Below, piece by piece: positions 44,101 to 54,104 of a DNA stretch of 64,000 nucleotides (within the stretch, counting starts at the first letter, position 1; every line of letters begins with the position of its first letter). Source of the stretch: Branchinecta lynchi (taxonomy: Eukaryota; Arthropoda; Branchiopoda; Anostraca; Branchinectidae); NCBI GenBank assembly GCA_023053575.1, contig JAKZAP010000021.1, positions 7,478,212 through 7,542,211 on the forward strand, written 5' to 3'. The notes under the pieces were generated by a model. That model did no database searches. It saw only the letters and a program-made list of their open reading frames with translations, and was not told the origin of the DNA. The translations under genes and the position numbers were made by a program.

Positions 44101-45060
44101 TTTCATCAAGATCCGATCACCCGTTCGCAAGCCAAAAATACCTCAAATTTTGGCTTCACCCTCCCTCCACTCCCCCCCCCCCCCCCCCCCAGATGGTCGA
44201 ATCGGGGAATTGATGATTTCCTATTTAAGCTGGTCGGGTCCCAGACATGCCTGTCAATTTCCATCGTCCCAGCACATCAGGAAGCACGGAACTCGCGGGA
44301 TCACTACAAATTCGGACTTCTCCCCCCCCCCCCAACTCCCCCAAAGTGAGCGGATCCGTTCCGGTTACATCAGTCACGTATCTAGGACTTTTACTTGTAC
44401 TTTCCACCAAGTTTCATTCGGATCCCTCCACTCTAAGTGTTTTCCAAGATTTCCGGTTTCCCCCTCTAACTCCCCCCAGTGTCACCGGATCCGGTCTGGA
44501 TTTAAAATGGAGGGTCTGAGACACGAAGTCCTTCCATGTATTAAGTTTCATTAAGATCTGATCACCCGTTCGTAAGCTAAAAATATCTCATTTTTCCTAT
44601 TTTTTCCGGATTCCCCCTCCCTCCACTCCCCTCCAGATGGTCGGATCGAGGAAGCGACAATTTCTAATTGAATCTGGTCCAGTTCCTGATATGCTTGCCA
44701 AGTTTCATCGTCCTAGCTTATCTGGAAGTGCCCGAACTAGCAAAACCCGGACCGACAGACCGACAGACCGACTGACGGACAGAAATAACAATCGCTATAT
44801 GGCACTTGAGTAAGCTCAAGTGCCATAAATATATTGTTTTCCCCTTAATTTCAACCCCATCCCTAAATGTAGGGCTACAGAGCCCATCTACGAACTCGAC
44901 CTTTCCCTTGACTAAAAGGATCCTGAGTCTCACACCAAGTTTCATCAAAATATCTCACTCCCTTCGAGAGTTATCGTGCTCACAGACGGACAGAAGGACA
45001 ACTTTTGCAATGTCATAGGTATCCCTCCACTTACGTTAGGGGATCCCAAAAATAAGCTGG
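41185..45060 (+). repeat. GGATCC satellite family, copy II, split by an FB element
   Basis: The 5' module (AACAAGACCTAAGGTTTCGA, TGGGATCCCAAAAATCTAAT, CAATTGGGTCTAG) and about three ~137-bp units run to 41,840. The 3' module resumes at 44,826 (TTCCCCTTAATTTCAACCCC, AGGGCTACAGAGCCCATC, AGAGTTATCGTGCTCACAG) and ends GGGGATCCCAAAAATA at about 45,055. Removing 41,841-44,825 restores the order seen in copy III. Confidence 0.8.
41841..44825 (+). mobile_element. FB-family element, left arm of giant palindrome
   Basis: It starts ACAAGAGCTACGAGCTCATA and ends with the hairpin TGGCACTTGAG...CTCAAGTGCCA; 2,985 bp, flanked by TAAA (41,837-41,840; 44,826-44,829). The body is a chain of ~135-170 bp modules. 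Each has AAGTTTCAT-n-ATC followed by CCCGTTCG or CTCCACTTTAAGCG, then a pyrimidine tract (CTCCAACTCCCCC) and a CGGATCCGG-like block. Neighbouring units at 43,267 and 43,402 are 135 bp apart and nearly identical. A (GGTC/GACC)n run precedes the hairpin. No transposase or RT is present. The many small Pro/Ser-rich frames come from the pyrimidine tracts. Confidence 0.8.
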
Positions 45061-45378
45061 TTTCCTTTAAACTTTACGAGGGAACCCGGAACGCAAGACA
45101 AAACTCGTTAGTTGCATTTTTGAAGATACCATGGTATCTGATACCACGGTCTAAATTCGTTTTTGCAGTTATCGTGGTCTCTGATCACACGGTCAAAAGG
45201 CGTTTTTGCAGTTATCGTGGTATCTAGCCAGTTAGCGTGGTATCTGATATTCAGATATTACGGTCCGACCGTGGTAACTGGTCGTGGTATCTGAAAAGTC
45301 ATCTCACTTTCATCAAATTTTGTCAGACTGGTAGAAAGGAGTTTACCACTTAGTGATGTGACTGAATATCTGTTTTTA
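45061..45378. repeat. palindrome spacer with CCGTGGTATCTG motifs
   Basis: 45,125-45,295 contains about eight copies of GTGGTATCTG or its inverse, some as palindromes (GATACCATGGTATC; GATATTCAGATATTACGGTC region). The same motif cluster reappears on the far side of the right arm (48,405-48,505) and once at 61,290. The right-arm element was probably inserted into this host repeat. Confidence 0.6.
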
Positions 45379-48356
45379 TGGCACTTGAGCTTACTCAAGT
45401 GCCATATAGCGATTGTTATTTCTGTCCGTCAGTCGGTCTGTCGGTCTGTCGGTCTGTCGGTCCCGGTTTTGCTAGTTCGGGCACTTCCAGATAAGCTAGG
45501 ACGATGAAACTTGGCAAGCATATCAGGAACTGGACCAGATTAAATTAGAAATTGTCGCTTCCTCGATCCGACCATCTGGAGGGGAGTGGAGGGAGGGGGA
45601 ATCCGGAAAAAATAGGAAAAATGAGATATTTTTAGCTTACGAACGGGTGATCGGATCTTAATGAAACTTAATACATGGAAGGACTTCGTGTCTCAGACCC
45701 TCCATTTTAAATCCAGACCGGATCCGGTGACACTGGGGGGAGTTAGAGGGGGAAACCGGAAATCTTGGAAAACACTTAGAGTGGAGGGATCCGAATGAAA
45801 CTTGGTGGAAAGTACAAGCAAAAGTCCTAGATACGTGACTGATATAACCTGAACGGATCCGCTCACTTTGGGGGAGTTGGGGGGGGGAGAAGTCCAAATT
45901 TGTAGTGATCCCGCGAGTTCCGTGCTTCCTGATGTGCTGGGACGATGGAAATTGACAGGCATGTCTGGGACCCGACCAGCTTAAATAGGAAATCATCAAT
46001 TCCCCGATTCGACCATCTGGGGGGGGAGTGGAGGGAGGGTGAAGCCAAAATTTGAGGTATTTTTAGCTTGCGAACGGGTGATCGGATCTTGATGAAAATT
46101 GATATTTAGGATGACCTCGTGTCTCAGACACCTCACTTTAAATCCGGGTCGGATCCGATGACACTGGGGGGAGTTGGAGGAGGGAACCGGAAATTTTGAG
46201 AAACGCTTAAAGTGGAGGGATCGGAATGAAACTTGGTGGGAAAAACAACCACAGGTCCTAGAAACGTCATTGACATAACCGGACCGGATCAGGGCACTGT
46301 GGGGGAGTTGGGGTGGGGAACCGGAAATTTTGAGAAACGCTTAAAGTGGAGGGATCGGGATGAAACTTGGTGGGAAAAACAAGCACAGGTCCTAGACACG
46401 TCATTGACATAACCGGACCGGATCAGGGCACTGTGGGGGAGTTGGGATGGGGGTCCGGATTTCTAGCGATCCCGCGAGTTCGGCATACTTCCTGGTGTCC
46501 TAGGGCGATGAAACTTGGCAGGTATGTCAAGGATCCGAACAGATTGACTTGAGAACAGCCGTTTCCCCGACCCGACCATCGTGGGGGGAGTCGGTGGATA
46601 GGGAGTCCGGAATCTAGTGGCGTGCATAACTTTTGAACGGGTGATCGGATCTTGATGAAAATTGATATTTAGGATGACCTTGTGTCTCAGACACCTCACT
46701 TTAAATCCGGGCCGGATCTGATGACACTGGGGGGAGTTGGGGGAGGTAACCGGAAATTTTGAGAAACGCTTAAAGTGGAGGGATCGGGATGAAACTTGGT
46801 GGGAAAAACAAGCACAGGTCCTAGACACGTCATTGACATAACCGGACCGGATCCGATGACACTGACAGGAGTTGGAGGAGGGAACCGGAAATTTTGAGAA
46901 ACGCTTAAAGTGGAGGGATCGGGATGAAACTTGGTGGGAAAAACAAGCACAGGTCCTCGACACGTCATTGACACAACCGGACCGGACCAGGGCACTGTGG
47001 GGGAGTTGGGGTGGGGGTCCGGATTTCTAGCGATCCCGCGAGTTCGGCATACTTCCTGATGTCCTAGGGCGATGAAACTTGGCAGGTATGTCAGGGATCC
47101 GAACAGATTGACTTGAGAACAGCCGTTTCCCCGACCCGACCATCGTGGGGGGAGTGGGTGGATGGGGAGTCCGGAATCTAGTGGCGTGCATAACTTTTGA
47201 ACGGGTGATCGGATTTGAATGAAACTTGTCTGGTGAGCTATCGCCTCGGACGTTCAGTGTCACGTCCGAGTCGGGTCCGATACCTGTGGGGATGGGGGGG
47301 GGGGGTGGAAAACTCAAGAAACTCTAAAAGTAGAGGGATTGGGACGAAACTTAATGGATGGAACAAGCATTAGGCCTAGATGAAATTGACGGAGCCAGAT
47401 GGTTTCGGGGCTCTGTGGGGGGAGTTGGAGGGGGTTTCCTGGAATTCCGGTAGTCGTGAGTTAGAATAGTTCCAGATGTAAAAGGACAACGAAACTTTGC
47501 AGGCATATTAGCGACCCGAATTATCTTGACTTAAAAACCTGACACAACATACCCCCGGAAACTTCCGTTCCTAGATCCGAGCATTTTTGGGGGAGCAAGA
47601 GAAGAGAAATATGGACTTCTATAAATTGCGAACGAGTGGTCTGATTCGAGTGAAACTTCATGGGTGATACGAATCGATGGCCTCGACATGTAAAACATGC
47701 GTTCGAACCATATGCGACCACGATTAGGGGAATTGGGGGTGGGGGGGACTTTTGACATGCACAAAAACCAAACGGATAGACCGAATGAGATGCAATTCGA
47801 CAGTGCCGAGTTTATGCGGCCTAGATTTGTTATTTGGCGTCTGGGCCGGACTCGGCCAAGGTAGGGGGGGGGGGTACTGGAAACTTGCAGATAGGCTATG
47901 CTCCAATTTCAGTCAAACTTGATGAGGGAATTAAGAGATTGGGCCCGAACCGGCTCCGACAACGTTGGTGGGAAGGGGGGGGGGGGGGTACCGGAACTTT
48001 CCAAGAATGCTCAGATTCGAGTGAAACTTGGTAGATGGTATAAACGAAGATGCTTTAGGTGGTCGATTTTTTTTTATTCCGAACCAGATTCGGCCACGGT
48101 AGGTGGAAATAGAGTGAGTACCGGAAATCGTGTAGCACGTCTAGGGATCAAACAAATGGATTTATTGGGATGAAAGTTTGAACAGTCATGTGCATTTGCA
48201 ATCGAGACGATGCCGGAACTGCTCAGAAATGAGTGAAACTAAATATCCTATTTCTATTTCCGAACCTTTTGGATGGCGGGTGTATTTTGTGACGTTTTCA
48301 TCTACTTTCTTGTACAGCCTACTCGTACAAGTGCCATATGAGCTCGTAGCTCTTGT
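45379..48356 (-). mobile_element. FB-family element, right arm of giant palindrome
   Basis: It is the reverse complement of the left arm over its whole length (2,978 versus 2,985 bp). By eye, identity is ~97-98% in the stretch compared (42,413-42,700 against 47,480-47,780), with the same order of modules. It ends AGCTCGTAGCTCTTGT; beyond that it continues with CTTTTGGGATGACTTCGAAA, which matches the sequence before the third copy at 54,105-54,158, but not the left arm. Confidence 0.8.
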
Positions 48357-48510
48357 TCTTTTGGGATGACTTCGAAAAGCGCAGTTTCGGCAAGTGTCGT
48401 TTTTGCAGAGCAACCGTATATCAGATACCACGGTAACTACAGAAACGAGTAATTGCAGATCCAGTTACCGTGGTAACAGATACCATGGTATCTGCAAAAA
48501 CGCAACTATT
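48357..48510. repeat. CCGTGGTATCTG motif cluster
   Basis: AGATACCACGGTAACTACAG, CAGTTACCGTGGTAACAGAT and ACCATGGTATCTGCAAAAAC are nested palindromic motifs shared with 45,125-45,295 and 61,285-61,320. Confidence 0.55.
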
Positions 48511-48840
48511 ATCACCACATATTCAGAAAGATTTCAGTCGGTGGATAGGTCAAAGTCAAAGGATTCCTGCTTTCTCAGAGGACATCAGAGGGAATTGGGT
48601 TGTTCCAGCGACCCCACGTTAAATCTTCAATACGTTTAGGGTGCAGTTTTTGCGGTCCTTGAAGAACCTGAAGCAACAAGCTTGCTTATACACGATTGTC
48701 GAGTAAAAGCGCTTAACATAAGATCCGAAAGACGAAACCCCGCGAAAAAGCGCCTCAACCTTTTACTTAGTTAATTACTTCGTAGGCTAGGGCTGCGAAG
48801 TAAGTCGCTATGATTTCTATTTATTTTTTAACAGGTTTAG
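48511..48840. other. nothing recognised
   Basis: No gene or repeat seen. Confidence 0.4.
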
Positions 48841-48965
48841 GTTATGGCTTCAGCCTGAAAAGGACCCTTGCCAAGAAGGGCCGAAACATCACTACATTAA
48901 ATCTGCACTGACTTCTCCGTTAAACGCCATCAGCTTGATTCGTAGGCAGCTTGGGCAAACAAAAA
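48841..48965 (+). repeat. hammerhead-family repeat, solitary copy
   Basis: The motif at 48,851-48,894 reads CAGC-CTGAAAA-stem II-GAAACATC. The core G8 is lost and stem I does not pair. The downstream flank (ACTTCTCCGTTAA, GATTCGTAGGCAGCTTGGGC) is typical of the family. Confidence 0.6.
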
Positions 48966-48990
48966 ATAGGCTACTTTCGGAGAGTATAAT

Positions 48991-49296
48991 GAGCGTGTTC
49001 CATCCTACTTACAGTAGTTACTACGCATGACGTCACGAATTCTGGCTTTTTGCCGTCAAGGCTGGAACGATTTTTTTTATTTTCCAGCAGAATATCATGC
49101 CACGGGCGAATCCGACCAATGACGTTACAGATATTCGTAGTTACTACGCCTACTACGCTCCCGAGCGTGGTTAGCAAATAGTTACTATTAGTTACTATTT
49201 CGAGAAGGTTGGAACGGTCAGCGTAGTAACTTTTGGTGAGGTTGGGAGGGAAATAGTAACTAATAGTTACTATCTGTAGAAGGGTGGAACGCGCTC
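48991..49296 (+). mobile_element. GAGCGTG MITE, copy 6
   Basis: GAGCGTGTTCCATCCTACTT at the left and AGAAGGGTGGAACGCGCTC at the right, 306 bp, with AT on both flanks as in copy 4. Confidence 0.85.
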
Positions 49297-49609
49297 ATAG
49301 TCTACTAGGCGTGTTCGTCCATGGTCGTGAGAACTCGAATGCACATGGAACTAACTAGACTAGCTGGACGTGGATTTCAAACAACAGGTTCCGCGGTGCG
49401 AAGCAGATTTGGACAATGGCAACAATGAGAGGTGTGTCTTCTAATAGCGGAATTGGCATTCATCACAAGTTACACGAACAAATTCATAACCGTATATCCT
49501 CCTACCGGTGAAATAACAACCATTAAATTGGCGAACGAGATTTCTTTGGTATAGGTATCTCGAAGAAAAGACAAGCAAATCTGACAGTGCAAAACAGACA
49601 CGCTGGCTG
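49297..49609. other. nothing recognised
   Basis: A short minus-strand frame without motifs. Confidence 0.4.
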
Positions 49610-50050
49610 AATTTTATGAGAGCTATATTTCGGCCCTTCTTGGCAAGGGTTCTCTTCAGGCTCAATCCGCTCAGAATAATTATTATTCGCAGTCAGCCTG
49701 GGCTGAAGGGATAGATGCTCAAGTTTTTCTGAACGAGAATTCAGTTTTGACTAATGTCGGTTACTTAATTTTTTTTTCGTTTTCTTTGCAAAGGAACACC
49801 CAGATCTGAGAAAAATACACACTTCTTGACGAATTTCTGCCCTTCTTGGCACGGGTCATCTTCAGACTCAATCCGCTCAAACTGATACGATTCGCAGTCA
49901 GCTTGGGTTGAAGGAACAGACGAGCAAATTTTTCAGAACGAGGATTCAGTTTTGCCTACTGCCGGCTACTTCCCTTTTTTTAGGTCTTATTTCAAAGGGA
50001 CATGCAGATCGTGGAAAAATAAATACTTCTTGACGAATCTGTGAAGTTCC
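49610..50050 (-). repeat. hammerhead-family tandem pair
   Basis: Two reversed units with motifs at 49,620-49,663 and about 49,829-49,869. Each is followed by TCGCAGTCAGCYTGGGYTGA and a stretch TTTTTCWGAACGAG...CAGTTTTG that repeats ~230 bp later. Confidence 0.6.
49620..49663 (-). ncRNA. candidate hammerhead ribozyme
   Basis: GAGC-CTGAAGA-GAACCCTT-loop-AAGGGCC-GAAA-TATA-GCTC: intact core and stem I; the outer stem II pair G-C is kept, and the second is weakened to an A-C mismatch. Confidence 0.6.
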
Positions 50051-50339
50051 CCTACTACGAATTAGTTTAAACAGAGTTTAAAGAACGAGCTTTCGTCAGG
50101 TACTACAATATCGTTTGACGGGGTTTAATGCCCGACAAAAAATATTTTGCCCAAAATTGTGACGACGGATATTCTCAGAAGTATTCTATCAGTTTGATAC
50201 AGCTGACGTTCAAACTGTATGCATAGTACGATATAACTTTAATTTATTAATTCATTTATTTCGCCGACATTGAGGAGTAACATAATATAATATATAATCA
50301 AATACGTAAATCAAATGATTCAATGACACTATGAATACA
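50051..50339. other. nothing recognised
   Basis: AT-rich, no gene. Confidence 0.4.
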
Positions 50340-51510
50340 ATGGAAACAAGACCAAAGGAGTCGATGGGATCCCAAAAATCTAAGATTTGATCCATACAAT
50401 TGCAAGGCTAATCATCAGAGAAAACCGAGTTCAGATATTCTATCTACCTACCTATCTATACCTCTATAAGCCATATCTATTTTGATGATACTGACTTTCG
50501 CCCGAATTCCGGGCGAACTACTAGTCCAGCAAAAAAAGAAAATTCAGGAACGAAACCGCCGTATCTCCTTATCCCTATAAAGAACATCTAATCAACTTTA
50601 AATAAAACTTTGACTTTATTTTCCGGTTTTGGCCGGATTACAGGTAAACTAGTTGTCCGGCGAGAAAATGCTTTTCACCGTCGGGTCCAGCATGTCTTCT
50701 TACCCCTAAATCAAACATTTAATCAACTTCAAACTTTTACTTTTAACCAACTTTCCGGTTTTTGCCGGATTCCGGACGAACTACTCGTCCAGTGAGAAAA
50801 TGGTTTTCACCATCAGTCTCAGCATGTCTTCTTACCCCTAAATCAAACCTTTAATCAACTTCAAATGAAACTGTTACTTCGAACTAACTTTCTGGTTTTT
50901 GCCGTATTCCGGACGAACTGCTTGCCCGGCAAGAAAATGATTTTCACTATCATGTTCATCATGTCTTCTTACCCCTAAATCAAACATTTAATCAACTTCA
51001 AATCAAACTTTTACTTTTAACCAGCTTTCCGGTTTTTGCCGGATTCCGGACGAACTACTCGTCCAGTGAGAAAATGGTTTTCACCATCAGTCTCAGCATG
51101 TCTTCTTACCCCTACATCAAACCTTTAATCAACTTCAAATGAAACTTTTACTTTTCACAAACTTTCCGGTTTTTGCCGGATTCCGGACGAACTACTTGTC
51201 CGGCGAGAAAAGGATTTTCACCATCGTGCTCAACATGTCTTCTATCATATTAGCTGTTTAAAAATGTTGTGTTTGTCCCTTAACTTGAACCCCTCCTCCA
51301 CGCCCAAATATAGGGCTACAGATCCCATCTACGAACTCGACCTTACCCTTGACCCAAACAATCCTCACACCAAGTTTCATCAAAATATCTCATTCCCTTC
51401 GAGAGTTATCGTGCTTACAGACGGACGAACGGATAGACGGACTTACGGACAACTTTTGCGATGTCATAGGCATCCCTCCACTTACGCTTTGGGATCCCAA
51501 AAATGCACAA
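50340..51510 (+). repeat. GGATCC satellite family, copy III, best example
   Basis: 5' module (ATGGGATCCCAAAAATCTAA) near 50,367. Five tandem units follow whose CTTTCCGGTT cores lie at 50,619, 50,751, 50,888, 51,025 and 51,162, a steady 137-bp period. Each has TTGCCGGATTCCGGACGAAC, GTCCRGYGAGAAAATG and CATGTCTTCTTACCCCTAAA. The 3' module (AGGGCTACAGATCCCATC, CACACCAAGTTTCATCAAAA, CGAGAGTTATCGTGCTTACA, (ACGG)n) ends TTTGGGATCCCAAAAATG. No coding sequence. Confidence 0.85.
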
Positions 51511-51604
51511 GGCTTAAACAACTAAATTAAGATTATTAGCATCTTAAAATATTCACTTGTGAAAAACGTGATTAGGTTGCGTGTTTGGAGGGCTTCCTAA
51601 GTTT

Positions 51605-52370
51605 TGTATGGCCCTTGCAGCTTCGCTCAAGAGGAATATACCGATCACTTTTCGGACGGTCTGTCGGTCAGTCAGGCCACTGTTCTCGAGTAATGGGACC
51701 CAACCAAACTAACTTGGGAAAAGTCTCTTCCCCGATGCAACCACGGTGGGTGGAGTGGAGGGTCGGGGAATCCGGAATCTTGAGGAATGTATAACTTTGT
51801 AACGGGTGATCGAATCTTAACAAAACTTGATATTAAAGAACTTCTGTCTCGGATGTCCCATTTCAAGTCCAGACCGGATCCGATTAATTTGGGGGTGTGG
51901 GAGAGTCGTATGAGATAACTGGAAATCTTGTGACACGCTTAGAGTGGAGCGATTGGGATGCAACTCGGTGGGAAGAACAAGCACAAGAACTAGGTAAGTC
52001 AATGACAGAACCGGACCGGGTTCGGGCACTGTGAGGGGAGTTGGTGGGGGGCTCGGGGGTCCGGAATTCTAGTGATCGCGAAGTACGGTACTTCCAGATG
52101 TGCTAGGACGATGACACTTTGCTTGGACATTAGAGACTTGACAAGATTGGCTTAGAAATTGCCACTTCTCGCATCCGACCATCCCTGAAAGTACTAATCC
52201 TAACCGCAAAGTACAAAAAATAATTTTAAAGTAAAATATACATTTTCATCAGCCCCAAGAGCCCGTAATCATTTTTGCCTTAAGGGTTTTGCTCAAAATT
52301 AATTTTCTTATCTTAACCGTAAAGTCCGACAAAGTAAAACATGTTAACTAAAATAGAGTTGACAGAACAA
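51605..52370 (-). mobile_element. FB-family element, reversed truncated copy
   Basis: It starts with a decayed terminal hairpin (TATGGCCCTTGCAGCTTCGC), then CGATCACTTTTCGGACGGTC and reversed modules, and breaks off around GGGTTTTGCTCAAAATTAAT, related to the type B end at 38,200. Confidence 0.6.
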
Positions 52371-53237
52371 AGTTTTGTCAGGAGCTGATTTCTGTAGAAA
52401 AAAAATGCCGACAAAACGTGTCAAAATACACCTGTTGATTCCTGGCAAGGGTAACGAACTTTACTCCTGGGCAATCTGGGCCCAGTTGCCCCTGAACCGG
52501 TTGGGTGTGCGGGGTGGAACCCCCAAAAGGCACAACTAGACCCCAATACCCACAAGTGTACCAAGTTTGAACTTGATAGTTGCACTCGTTCACGAGTATG
52601 AGCTCCACAAAATATGGTGAAAACCGAAAGCTGAAAGCTGCTACAGCACTGGCAATAGTGGATTGTTCCAAGGAACACTCCACTAAAAACGTCATGAAGT
52701 TAGCCATGTACGACCCACAGAGAAGATGTACGGCAGTATGCTCGTGCGGTCCGATTATATCCTCATCCGAAGTTCAAAAATCGTTGTCCGAAATTCGAAA
52801 ATAAACTTGAAGCTTAAATGTCGAATCCCGACAAAAAACTATCAGCTAACCATTCAGATTATGGTGCTCGGAGGGGCTACTCACTCGGTAAGCACCACTG
52901 TACCAGCCCGTCGGAAACTGACTGGGCACCAGCTGGGAACCATTATGGGCGCCGGTTGAGCACTGGTCACTTACTGTACATCAACTTTGGGAGTGAGTAG
53001 TCCCTCGGGTGGCTCGCTCGTAACTAGAACTAATTTCATGTCGTGTCACCGTTTTCTGACCGAGAGGTATTTGAGACAAGATCAGGGGGTCTACTGATAC
53101 AAGACGACCCAGTGTCCATTAACATGGTCATGCTACTTGCCGATGCTTTCGGACTCTCAAACGTACTTGCACTTTGCCTACTGAATTCGCCCTTAGTTCA
53201 GCGTCCCAAGCAGACTTAGAAGGTCCACGAAAGACGA
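52371..53237. other. no gene recognised
   Basis: Overlapping frames of 60-109 codons on both strands without domains. The 109-codon minus frame (52,378-52,707) is not supported by any motif. Confidence 0.45.
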
Positions 53238-53700
53238 GACAGAGATATAGTAAAATACGAAATACATTGGGCGATCCATTTATCTATCTATAGATAATGA
53301 GCAGAACATGGTAGTTTCCACTTTCTACTACAAAGACAGAGCAAAAGTTTCGACTCATTGACATGAGGATCTATTTCAGACAGAGATACAGTCAAATATG
53401 AAATACACTGATGTATCTATTTATCTATCCATGTATCTATCTATCTATCTGTAGCTAATGAGCAGAACATCGTAGTTTCTACCCTCTACTACAAAGACAG
53501 AGCAAAAGTATCGACTTCATTGACTTGTGGATATATTTCAAACAGAGGTATAGTAAAATATGAAATACACTGATTATCTATCTATCTATCTACAGATAAA
53601 GAGCATAACAAGAAGACCATAGTAGTTCCCACTTCCTACTACAAAGACAGAGCAAAAGTTTCGACTCATTGACTTATGGATCTAGTCCAATACACTTGTC
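53238..53700 (+). repeat. three-unit ~150-bp tandem repeat with TCTA runs
   Basis: Each unit has CAGAGATATAGTAAAATA, a (TCTA)n microsatellite, AGATAATGAGCAGAACAT, CTACTACAAAGACAGAGCAA and TTTCGACTCATTGAC. Units begin at about 53,238, 53,378 and 53,539. Confidence 0.75.
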
Positions 53701-54104
53701 AGAAGTGTCGAAGATCAGACAACTTTCAGAAACTAGTCCGCTTGAAGGCACTGAACTGGAATATGCAAATCTCAACGAATGATGAAACAAAAAGTAAGAA
53801 CGTACAGCTTGTACAACTAAGCATAAACAGTAGAGTGAGTGATGAACGCTTATGACATTTTGAGGTTTGAATGCGACAAATTGAAAGGAAATAAGGGATG
53901 ACTTTATTTAGGTAAATTTTAGGGGTATGAGCTAGTTAAGCTAATGGAGAATAATACGGTAATCACCGAGGTTCAGCCGAATATCAGAAAGCAGCGAGAA
54001 ACCGTTGTGATAAATATGTTTGGTTTACCGGGTTTCGCCAGACGAAAGTACTTTGGGGGGAGCCCCCCCCCCTTCATAGTGTCGCCCTTGAGTCTCTGAG
54101 ACTA
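53701..54104. other. nothing recognised
   Basis: No gene or repeat seen. Poly-G/poly-C near 54,054-54,071. Confidence 0.4.

Noticed and set aside
41841..44825. Helitron identity for the FB family
   Set aside because: There is an end hairpin, but no TC start, no CTRR end and no Rep/helicase; kept only as a possibility.
52378..52707. 109-codon minus-strand frame
   Set aside because: No recognisable domain; two other frames overlap it.
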